Part shown: positions 44,605 through 50,875 of the stretch, piece after piece
Layout: each line of letters opens with the position of its first letter
How positions within the stretch are numbered: the stretch's first letter is position 1
Assembly: GCA_963708775.1 (NCBI GenBank)
Contig: CAVPTI010000017.1
Span: 1-64,000 of the forward strand
Length of the DNA stretch: 64,000 bases
Source of the DNA: JAGVSR01 sp963708775
Lineage (GTDB): Bacteria > Pseudomonadota > Alphaproteobacteria > Rhizobiales > Hyphomicrobiaceae
Reading direction: 5' to 3'
Notes under the pieces: model-generated
What the model saw: only the letters and a program-made list of their open reading frames with translations
Databases searched by the model: none
Told to the model about the DNA's origin: nothing
Position numbers and translations under genes: made by a program

Positions 44605-45015
44605 ATGGAAGATCAAAACCAGCCCGGTCTCGTGGAACTCACCGCGCGCATCGTATCGGCATTCGTCAGCAAAAACACTCTCAGTGCCAACGACTTACCT
44701 CAGCTCATCAGCGAGACGCACGCGGCACTCAGCCGTGTGACGGGATCGGCTCCGCCGCCGGAGCGGGATGAACTGAAGCCGAAGGTGCCGGTGAAACGGT
44801 CGGTGATGCCCGATCACCTCGTGTGCCTGGAGGACGGCAAGAAGTTCAAGTCGCTGAAGCGGCACTTGCGGACGCACTACAACTTGTCGCCGGACGAGTA
44901 CCGGGAGAAGTGGGGTCTGCCGCCGGACTATCCGATGGTGGCACCGAATTACGCGCGCGCACGCTCGGACCTTGCCAAGAAGATGGGTCTGGGGACGCGC
45001 AAGGAGCGGGATTGA
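44605..45015 (+). CDS. mucR: MucR/Ros-family zinc-finger transcriptional regulator
   Basis: A 136-residue protein from ATG 44605, behind GGGAGAGATGA. Residues 1-40 form the N-terminal helical oligomerisation part (LVELTARIVSAFVSKNTLSA). The Ros-type zinc finger follows: HLVCLEDGKKFKSLKRHLRT then HYNLSPDEYREKWGLPPDYP. The first metal ligand pair is reduced to one Cys, as in many MucR homologs, with two His (H-L-R-T-H). The tail APNYARARSDLAKKMGLG is typical. MucR proteins bind AT-rich DNA and repress many genes, including exopolysaccharide, motility and cell-cycle genes. The 270-base upstream spacer is AT-rich for this genome and has a TTGACA at 44544-44549; autoregulation is common in the family. 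Confidence 0.93.
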   Translation: MEDQNQPGLVELTARIVSAFVSKNTLSANDLPQLISETHAALSRVTGSAPPPERDELKPKVPVKRSVMPDHLVCLEDGKKFKSLKRHLRTHYNLSPDEYREKWGLPPDYPMVAPNYARARSDLAKKMGLGTRKERD

Positions 45016-45142
45016 TCCGTAGCGAGAGCAGCCGGTATCTTAGGCCATGCCCGTGAGAATAATCTGTCCCGCCTAGTCAGGGACTGTTGCACGCGTGCGA
45101 GAACGAGTTAGCGCGCCGTCGAAGCATCGTTTTCCGATCGGC

Positions 45143-45394
45143 TCATGTTTCGCATTCGGCGCGGTAGAGGGCGAGCAGTTGGGCGTGGCGAGACAGATCG
45201 TAGGTCCAATGGCCGGCGAGGCCGCGCTTGCGTTCGGCGCGAAGCGCGCGGCGCAGCAAAGCTACGATCCGGCGGCGGCCTGAGGGGCTTTGATCGGCCA
45301 CCTCGTGCGGCCAGAGCGGCAGTAGCCGCATCAGTTCGGTCTCGCGTTGCGTGAGAGGTGATCGGACGCGCGGCAGCGGCGGTCGGTCGTGCAT
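45143..45394 (-). CDS. Conserved hypothetical cytoplasmic protein
   Basis: From ATG 45394, 83 residues: MHDRPPLPRVRSPLTQRETE and on through LMRLLPLWPHEVADQSPSGR to LLRRALRAERKRGLAGHWTY and DLSRHAQLLALYRAE. It is basic, helical, without membrane segment or signal. I recognise the type as a small conserved protein of Rhizobiales but know no function. It is divergent from the DnaA-domain gene (195 bases between the starts); the spacer contains a TTTATCCCCGCCG sequence. Good codon usage supports it as a real gene. Confidence 0.65.
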   Translation of the reverse strand: MHDRPPLPRVRSPLTQRETELMRLLPLWPHEVADQSPSGRRRIVALLRRALRAERKRGLAGHWTYDLSRHAQLLALYRAECET

Positions 45395-45588
45395 GCGAGT
45401 GCTCCCGTTAAGGCAACGGGGCGAGCCTCTCATGCGGGTAGCGGGCGGGGATAACCGGCGCGCCACAGGATTAAACCGGCAAAAATTTCTATTTATCCCC
45501 GCCGTTCACCGACGCCTTATCAATCGAGAGGTGCAGCGCGCGTGTGCGCTTAGGCTTCCGCCATCGATCCATTTCGCGAGGTGTTCCG

Positions 45589-46077
45589 ATGCAGCGTTTC
45601 GATGGCGATACGATCAGCAAGATCCCGGCCATTGTATTTCTCAATGACAGCGCCCCGTTGCGCAGTCGATCACCCCGCAAGGCACGTCTGGTCCTGCGGC
45701 GGGTGAGCCGGCGCGCGCCGCCGCCAGTCAAGGCTCCCGAACACATGCGCGTCGTCATCGAAGCAAGTGTCGGTCAGGTGTTCGGCGTGCTGGCGGAAGA
45801 ATTTGGAATGGTGACGCGGGGACGGGCCCGGATCGCGTTTGCGAGGCAGATCGCGATGTATCTCAGCCATGTCGCGTGCGGGCAAAGCCTGACGGATGTG
45901 GGTCGCATCTTCGCGCGCGACAGGACAACGGTGGCGCATGCGTGCGCACGGATCGAGGATTTGCGCGATGATCGGCGGTTCGACCGGGTGCTCGATCTCC
46001 TCGAGGCGATCGTGCGCTACCGGTTGACACCGAACGGCGCAGCGTCGGGCGCTCTGTATTCGCGGGCCGCATCATGA
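45589..46077 (+). CDS. Stand-alone DnaA C-terminal (Bac_DnaA_C) DNA-binding protein
   Basis: From ATG 45589 (GAGG 8 bases upstream), 162 residues. After a basic N-terminal region, residues 60-150 match the DnaA box-binding domain IV: VVIEASVGQVFGVLAEEFGM, ARIAFARQIAMYLSHVACGQ, then SLTDVGRIFARDRTTVAHAC and ARIEDLRDD. The DnaA signature (S-L-x-x-V-G-x-x-F-x-R-D-R-T-T-V-x-H-A-C) is complete, while the AAA+ ATPase and domain I are absent. It could therefore occupy DnaA boxes without initiating replication, or act as a plain transcription factor. Its stop overlaps an in-frame ATG of the next gene region (ATGA), and the DUF6456 gene follows directly. Confidence 0.88.
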   Translation: MQRFDGDTISKIPAIVFLNDSAPLRSRSPRKARLVLRRVSRRAPPPVKAPEHMRVVIEASVGQVFGVLAEEFGMVTRGRARIAFARQIAMYLSHVACGQSLTDVGRIFARDRTTVAHACARIEDLRDDRRFDRVLDLLEAIVRYRLTPNGAASGALYSRAAS

Positions 46078-46106
46078 GGGGGGCGAAGGAGATGGAGGAG
46101 GGGGAT

Positions 46107-46929
46107 ATGACGGAGACGGGTCCGCATTTGCAGCTCAGCCAGATGCTGCGCAAGCTGGCGCAGCGATCGTGCGTCGTGAGTCGCGCCGCCGCTTCCTGGG
46201 CGCGCATGTGTGGAGCCCCTCGCGCTCATCAAGGATGGGCAACCCGCGGGAACGGTGGTGTGGGCGGACTTCGAACGCGCGCGCCGGGCGGGCTTCATCG
46301 AAGAGGACGAACGGGGCGCGTGCTGGCGTCTATCGGCGAAGGGGCGAGATGCCGTGCGCCGGCTGACGTGCGGAGCCGTGCAGCGGGACATCACGCCACC
46401 GCGTGACGCGCGGCCGGGGTTCAACGCGGATGAGAGCCCGCTGGCGTGGCTGCGGCGGCGGCGTGGCAAGGATGGTTCGGCGTTGATCAGCGACGCGCAG
46501 TTCCAGGCGGGAGAACGGCTGCGGGCGGATTTCTCGTTCGCGCAGCTCGGTCCACGCGTGACGGCGAGCTGGGATGCGGCACTCGGTGCGGCGGCCGGCG
46601 GTCGGCGCGGGACATCCGGAGGCGGAGTGGACATTGCAGACAATGTTCTGGCTGCGCGCGAACGGGTGAACCGCGCGCTGTCGGCGGTGGGACCGGAACT
46701 CGCCAGCATTCTCGTCGATGTGTGCTGTTTTCTCAAAGGTCTGGAAGATCTGGAGCGCAGCGTGGGGTGGCCGCAGCGATCCGGCAAAATCGTGCTGCAG
46801 ATCGCGCTGACGAGCCTGGCGCGGCATTACGGCATCTTCGAAGGCGGCGGGCGTGCGGGGACTGGCCGGCAGGCGCGGCACTGGGGGGCGCCGGACTACC
46901 GGCCGTCGCTCAGCAATCCGGAGACGTAA
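46107..46929 (+). CDS. DUF6456 family protein (one frameshift)
   Basis: From ATG 46107, preceded by GGAGGAGGGGGAT. The first 34 codons read MTETGPHLQLSQMLRKLAQR and SCVVSRAAASWARM. The frame then breaks near 46209 and continues EPLALIKDGQPAGTVVWADF to the stop at 46929. The repaired protein has about 273 residues. A helix-turn-helix-like N-terminal part is followed by the conserved C-terminal region (FNADESPLAWLRRRRGKDGS, SDAQFQAGERLRADFSFAQL, VGPELASILVDVCCFLKGLE, GKIVLQIALTSLARHYGIFE). This family is widespread in Alphaproteobacteria, often next to the DnaA-domain protein, and its C-terminal part resembles MarR-type or sigma-like DNA-binding folds only vaguely. Function unknown; probably regulatory. 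Confidence 0.78.
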
Positions 46930-46938
46930 GCCGGCGGA

Positions 46939-47373
46939 TCAACCGTCGGCCGCCTGAGACACCGCCGCGCGGGCCTCGGCGCGGATGCGGGCAACCATCG
47001 ACGCGAGGCCGTTGGAACGCTGTGGCGTCAAATGATCCTTGAGGCCCAACTCGGCGAAATCGCTGAGGGCATCGTGCGCGGCAATCTCGTCAGCGGGCTT
47101 GTCCTGGTAGATCGTCAGCAGGATCGCAACGAGGCCGCGCACAATGTGGGCATCGCTATCGCCTTCGATGTGCATGATGGGTGGCTTGCCGTCGCGCGGG
47201 GTCAGCTTGGTGACGAGCCAGACCTGGCTGGCGCAGCCACGGACTTTGTTCGCGTCGCTCTTTGCAGCATCGGGCAGACCCGGCAGCGCACGGCCAAGTT
47301 CGATCACGTAGCGATAGCGATCCTCCCAGTCGTCGACGAGGGAGAAGTTTTCTTTGAGTTCGGAAAACGTCAT
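46939..47373 (-). CDS. sufE: SufE sulfur-transfer protein
   Basis: From ATG 47373, 144 residues. The active-site cysteine lies in KVRGCASQVWLVTKLTPRDG, the standard SufE loop. The rest also fits (NFSLVDDWEDRYRYVIELGR, HIVRGLVAILLTIYQDKPAD, LGLKDHLTPQRSNGLASMVA). SufE accepts sulfur from the cysteine desulfurase SufS for iron-sulfur cluster assembly in the cytoplasm. The suf operon itself is not here; a detached sufE is usual in Rhizobiales. It is convergent with the DUF6456 gene, 9 bases apart. Confidence 0.95.
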   Translation of the reverse strand: MTFSELKENFSLVDDWEDRYRYVIELGRALPGLPDAAKSDANKVRGCASQVWLVTKLTPRDGKPPIMHIEGDSDAHIVRGLVAILLTIYQDKPADEIAAHDALSDFAELGLKDHLTPQRSNGLASMVARIRAEARAAVSQAADG

Positions 47374-47493
47374 GCCGGATCCTGTGGCGGTGACCGACAA
47401 GCGGCACCCTTCATGCAGGACTTAAGGGCAATAGGCGAGTGGGGCAAGGCACCGGCAGGACACGGGCAGGACTGAGGGATCGTTGAACGTGTC

Positions 47494-47850
47494 TTAACGG
47501 CGCGGTTCAGCGCCGCGCCAGCCTGGCTGGAGGTCGCGGGACGTCAACGTGCCGCGATGGATGATGCCGGAAGTCTCCACGCCTCCCGTTGCGGCGGTGT
47601 CGGTGTAAGCCTTGAAGACGTGCGTCATGGCCACATCGTAGGCGACGCCGGCAGCGAACTCGGCCTTGGTCTTGAAAACATCCCAGGCGGCGTCAGCGTT
47701 TTCGCACGTCTTGGCGTTGCGCTCGCAAAACGTCACCGTCCAGTTGGCGGCGTCGACAGCAGCCTGCTGCAGCCGTTCCTGCTGCGCCCTATCCGACGGC
47801 AGGAGCGCTATCACGGCACCAACAACAATGATGGTTCGAAGAAAAGGCAT
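47494..47850 (-). CDS. DUF5330-type exported protein
   Basis: A 118-residue protein whose first 17 residues (MPFLRTIIVVGAVIALL) form a membrane anchor or signal. The middle block VTFCERNAKTCENADAAWDV then FKTKAEFAAGVAYDV is characteristic of the DUF5330 family of Rhizobiales, with two conserved Cys separated by six residues. A tail of about 40 residues is less conserved. The family is small, periplasmic and of unknown function. It is on the same strand as sufE with 120 bases between and divergent from the PG-binding protein gene, sharing the promoter region with the CtrA-type box. Confidence 0.78.
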   Translation of the reverse strand: MPFLRTIIVVGAVIALLPSDRAQQERLQQAAVDAANWTVTFCERNAKTCENADAAWDVFKTKAEFAAGVAYDVAMTHVFKAYTDTAATGGVETSGIIHRGTLTSRDLQPGWRGAEPRR

Positions 47851-48000
47851 CTGCGTTCAATACCTGAAGACACGGTGCGAGGCTTTGATGCGCCTCAAGC
47901 GAAACCATAGCTCATGGCGATCAAAGAACCGCAACGGCGGGTGCATGCATTTGATTTGAATTTTATGGATTGCAGCAAGGGTGCGTAAAGGAGCGTGCGG

Positions 48001-48016
48001 TTAACGAGGCATTAAC
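48001..48016 (+). promoter_or_regulatory. CtrA-type box TTAA-N7-TTAAC
   Basis: TTAACGAGGCATTAAC matches the full CtrA consensus. It lies 53 bases upstream of the ATG of the exported PG-binding protein and about 150 bases upstream of the divergent DUF5330 gene. CtrA is the cell-cycle and motility master regulator of Alphaproteobacteria. Site by sequence match only. Confidence 0.6.
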
Positions 48017-48068
48017 GCGGGCCCGGGATACTCGCGCCCGTCAGGCTCACAATGGACCTCGAGGGAGC

Positions 48069-48827
48069 ATGTCGGCACGCATTTCGAGATTGGCGACGGC
48101 ACTGTTCGCGGTGTTGTCGGCCGCGATGGCCATCAACCTGACGGTGATGCAGCCCGGCGCGCGCGTGGATCACGTCGCCGACCGCAGCGGGATGTGGGGC
48201 GCGGTGCGTGAAACGGCGGCGTTGGCGGTGCCGGAACTCGATCAAGGAGAAGCACGGCCGGAGTTGCCTGCGGGAGCCCCGGCTGGCGCGGCGTCTCGTG
48301 TGGGCGGGCCTGTGCCGACGAACTCTGGACCGTTGACGCCGGGGATCGCTCAGCGCGTGGTGGTCTCACCGCCCGGCGCGGCCGATCCGACGCAGACGAC
48401 GCGTGCGGTTCAAATGGCGTTGGCGGCGAAGGGCTATGAGACGGGCGGCACGGATGGAATCGCGGGGCCGGTGACACAAGCGGCCATCCTCGCCTATGAA
48501 GTCGATAACGGATTGCCGTTGACGGCGGAGCCCAGCAATGTGCTGCTGGCGAAGATCAAAGACGGGCGGCAGGGGACTGCGACGGCGGCATCGCTGGCAC
48601 CGGGGCCGAAGGCGGACGCACTGATCCGGTCGGTGCAGGTGTCGCTCGGCAAGCTCGGCTATAAGGTGGGGCGGGCCGATGGCCGTTTGGGTGAGTCGAC
48701 GATTGCCGCAATCCGGGCGTTCGAGAAGCAGCAGGCGATGCCGGATACCGGGCGCATTTCGGGGGACTTGCTGACACGGCTGACGCGGCTCAGCACAACG
48801 GCGCCGCGGACGGCCGAGCGGCGCTGA
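48069..48827 (+). CDS. Exported protein with two peptidoglycan-binding domains
   Basis: From ATG 48069 (GAGGGAGC before it), 252 residues. Residues 5-27 are a membrane anchor (RLATALFAVLSAAMAINLTV). A Pro/Ala linker leads to two PG-binding_1 domains: TRAVQMALAAKGYETGGTDG then IAGPVTQAAILAYEVDNGLP, and VSLGKLGYKVGRADGRLGES then TIAAIRAFEKQQAMPD. Such domains bind peptidoglycan; with no catalytic domain the protein is probably a wall-anchored structural or scaffold factor. A CtrA-type box upstream suggests cell-cycle control. DUF1491 follows on the same strand. Confidence 0.85.
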   Translation: MSARISRLATALFAVLSAAMAINLTVMQPGARVDHVADRSGMWGAVRETAALAVPELDQGEARPELPAGAPAGAASRVGGPVPTNSGPLTPGIAQRVVVSPPGAADPTQTTRAVQMALAAKGYETGGTDGIAGPVTQAAILAYEVDNGLPLTAEPSNVLLAKIKDGRQGTATAASLAPGPKADALIRSVQVSLGKLGYKVGRADGRLGESTIAAIRAFEKQQAMPDTGRISGDLLTRLTRLSTTAPRTAERR

Positions 48828-48879
48828 GGCGCGGTCACCCGTCGCGCGTTGCCACTTGCCCATTGCAGGATCATTGCGC

Positions 48880-49233
48880 ATGCGGCTCAAGGCCGGAATC
48901 TGGATCAAGGCTTACATCCGGCGATTGGCGGGCGAGGGGGTGATGGCCGTCGTCGTGCGTCACGGCGACGATGATGCAGGCGCTATCTTCGTGCGCGTCA
49001 ACCGGTTGGATGGGACGTCGCTGCTGTTCGGGCCGGCGCCGGCAGGGCTCGATGAGGCGCAGTCGGATCGGCCGATGATGCCGGTGCTCGGTGGGCGGGC
49101 TGTGGCGGACGAAGAGGTGGATGCGTTTCTCGAGCGGCAGCGCTCGTTCGATCCGGATGTGTGGATCGTGGAAGTGGAAGCGCGCGACGGGCGGCATTTT
49201 CTGGACGACTGGATCATGGGACCGGCGGTGTGA
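48880..49233 (+). CDS. DUF1491 family protein
   Basis: From ATG 48880, 117 residues, preceded by AGGATCATTGCGC. The sequence MRLKAGIWIKAYIRRLAGEG, then MAVVVRHGDDDAGAIFVRVN and SFDPDVWIVEVEARDGRHFL is the standard DUF1491 pattern (one-domain cytoplasmic protein with K-A-x-x-R-R, a G-D-x-x-A-G-A-x-x-x-x-x-N strand and DPDxWxxExEDR). The family is widespread in Alphaproteobacteria and has no known function. It follows the PG-binding protein after 52 bases. Confidence 0.88.
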   Translation: MRLKAGIWIKAYIRRLAGEGVMAVVVRHGDDDAGAIFVRVNRLDGTSLLFGPAPAGLDEAQSDRPMMPVLGGRAVADEEVDAFLERQRSFDPDVWIVEVEARDGRHFLDDWIMGPAV

Positions 49234-49245
49234 GCCGGCGCGGCA

Positions 49246-49260
49246 TTAACGTTTCGTTAA
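49246..49260 (+). promoter_or_regulatory. CtrA-type box TTAA-N7-TTAA
   Basis: TTAACGTTTCGTTAA fits the CtrA spacing exactly and is nearly palindromic. It lies 75 bases upstream of the ATG of the small protein gene at 49335. Sequence match only. Confidence 0.55.
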
Positions 49261-49334
49261 GAGCTCGAATTAAGATAATTGAGTGTGTGATTCGGGCGAT
49301 GCGGTCGAATTACCATCATTCGGGGAGGCTCACG

Positions 49335-49538
49335 ATGAGCAACGTGCTCGCGTTTCGTCCCGCGTTCGCCGGAGGGTCCGGTTCCAAGGAGAAAGTTGTG
49401 CCGGGCGCTGCGTCGACGTTCGCCGGGGGTGAGATCGTGATTTTTCCGGGCGTGCGCTATGAGCGCGCCGCCGAGCCGGGTGAGCCATCGCCGAGGCCGT
49501 CGCGCGGCGGGCGGGGCAAGGCACGCGGCGCCAAGTGA
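49335..49538 (+). CDS. Small basic conserved hypothetical protein
   Basis: From ATG 49335, preceded by GGGGAGG, 67 residues: MSNVLAFRPAFAGGSGSKEK, VVPGAASTFAGGEIVIFPGV, RYERAAEPGEPSPRPSRGGR and a Lys/Arg-rich end. It has no membrane segment. The strand-like core GGEIVIFPGVRYER with a disordered basic tail is seen in small Rhizobiales proteins of unknown role. A CtrA-type box lies just upstream. It is convergent with the DUF1254-type gene, 6 bases away. Confidence 0.65.
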   Translation: MSNVLAFRPAFAGGSGSKEKVVPGAASTFAGGEIVIFPGVRYERAAEPGEPSPRPSRGGRGKARGAK

Positions 49539-49544
49539 GAACGA

Positions 49545-50129
49545 TCAGCGCTTGTCGGCGAGACTGCGGCAGGTGGCGCGGCTCAGTTCCGCTTCGTTGA
49601 CGGCGCAGTAGGCGTAGCCTGCATCGGGCGCGCGCAGCACGGCGAGGCCTCTTCGGGCCTGAACCTGCAATTGCGATTGGCGGGGTGAGCGGCGGCCTTG
49701 CGCTTCCGGCGTCAGACCCATGAAGCGATCATCGTCGGGCACGAGCAGAAGGGAAATCGCTGTTGGTTGATCGGGACGACCGGCGGCGACATAGATGGCG
49801 GCACCGGTGCGATCGTAAAGTGTCAGCGTCCAGCCGGGCGCCGGCAGGGATGCGGTGATCGCGACCTTGCCGCCACGGGTATCGAAGAGGCACATGGCGA
49901 CCCTCGTATCGGGGGCGAGGTAGGGCAACGGCTGGGTGTCGGGCGTGATGGGCGGGAATACGACCATCGTGTTGGATTTGAGCGCCGGGGCGAGCCGATC
50001 CCAAGCCGTCGACATTGCGATGCTGGGCGCGGCGAAGGTCGTCGCCACATGCAGGATGGCCATGGCGAAGAGGGCTGCCAGCACGAGCCGCGGATCAAAC
50101 TTGCGCAGTCGGGCAAGGATCGTCTTCAT
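49545..50129 (-). CDS. DUF1254-like exported protein, last gene of the mrcA operon
   Basis: From ATG 50129, 194 residues, with a signal or anchor helix (LVLAALFAMAILHVATTFAA). The mature part has LAPALKSNTMVVFPPITPDT, DTRVAMCLFDTRGGKVAITA, LPAPGWTLTLYDRTGAAIYV and DAGYAYCAVNEAELSRATCR. It resembles the DUF1254/DUF1214 type of periplasmic beta-rich proteins and pairs with the gene just upstream, whose stop overlaps this ATG (ATGA). The pair is often found side by side in Rhizobiales. Function unknown; linkage to PBP1A suggests an envelope role. Confidence 0.7.
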   Translation of the reverse strand: MKTILARLRKFDPRLVLAALFAMAILHVATTFAAPSIAMSTAWDRLAPALKSNTMVVFPPITPDTQPLPYLAPDTRVAMCLFDTRGGKVAITASLPAPGWTLTLYDRTGAAIYVAAGRPDQPTAISLLLVPDDDRFMGLTPEAQGRRSPRQSQLQVQARRGLAVLRAPDAGYAYCAVNEAELSRATCRSLADKR

Positions 50130-50875
50130 CGGCAGCCCTTGGCGGTAATGGTGGGGACGCGGGCGGAGAGGTCGCGCGCCTCGTCGCCGGTTCCGGTGGC
50201 GAGGCTCATGTCGATGACGGTGAAGACGACGCTCAGGTTTCCCGCACCGCTGGTCGGCAGCCAGTTGCCACCTCCGGCCGAACGCGAAAGCAAACCGACG
50301 AAGCGGCCGTCGGGAGAGATCGCTGCGGTGTCGCTGGTAAACGCATAGCGTTCGGCGGCATTCTGGATAAGGCGACCGTCGCGATCGAACACTGCGATGC
50401 TCCACCAGGAGGACTCCGGCGGCCGCAGGGTCATCTCGTAGTCGCATGAGGAATGCAAAGCGCTGCCGTTGCTGTCGTGGCGTGCGAGCCAGGTTTCGGC
50501 GACTTCGCTGGACAGCGGAAGAGCGCCAAGGCGTGCATAGTGGGCGCGCGTGTACGGGTCGGCGTCGGGCCGCGCGGCCGTGGTCCACACCGTCCAAGGG
50601 CCCTCGGTCACTGTGGATAGGCGAGAGCCGACATCCATCATGTAGTAGGCGCTGCCGAAGCCGCCGGTGAGCACAACAACAATGAACAGCGCCCAGTCTG
50701 TCAGCAGGCGCAGGAAAATCGCAATCCGCTTTTTGACCTGATGACGCCAAAAGCTGGTGCCGCGCAATTTCGCGGTCCACGAGCGAGCACCGGGGGCGGC
50801 ACGGGCGAAAAGCCGCTGCGGCAGCGTCTGAAGGCCGCCGCCGAACCGCATGCCATCAAAAAAGGTGCGGATCAT
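50126..50875 (-). CDS. DUF1214-domain exported protein, coupled to mrcA
   Basis: About 249 residues. The start ATG (50875) overlaps the stop of mrcA in an ATGA, so translation is coupled. A basic N-terminal region is followed by a helix (LLTDWALFIVVVLTGGFGSA). The DUF1214-type domain then has TEGPWTVWTTAARPDADPYT, RAHYARLGALPLSSEVAETW, SSCDYEMTLRPPESSWWSIA, VFDRDGRLIQNAAERYAFTS and GNLSVVFTVIDMSLATGTGD. The typical D-P-Y-x-R-A block is present. The protein is anchored in the inner membrane with its domain in the periplasm. Its stop overlaps the start of the next gene by another ATGA. Confidence 0.8.
   Translation of the reverse strand: MIRTFFDGMRFGGGLQTLPQRLFARAAPGARSWTAKLRGTSFWRHQVKKRIAIFLRLLTDWALFIVVVLTGGFGSAYYMMDVGSRLSTVTEGPWTVWTTAARPDADPYTRAHYARLGALPLSSEVAETWLARHDSNGSALHSSCDYEMTLRPPESSWWSIAVFDRDGRLIQNAAERYAFTSDTAAISPDGRFVGLLSRSAGGGNWLPTSGAGNLSVVFTVIDMSLATGTGDEARDLSARVPTITAKGCR

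Noticed and set aside
45485..45505. TTTATCCCC as a DnaA box or origin
   Set aside because: A single imperfect match to TTATCCACA, with no cluster of boxes and no AT-rich unwinding element.
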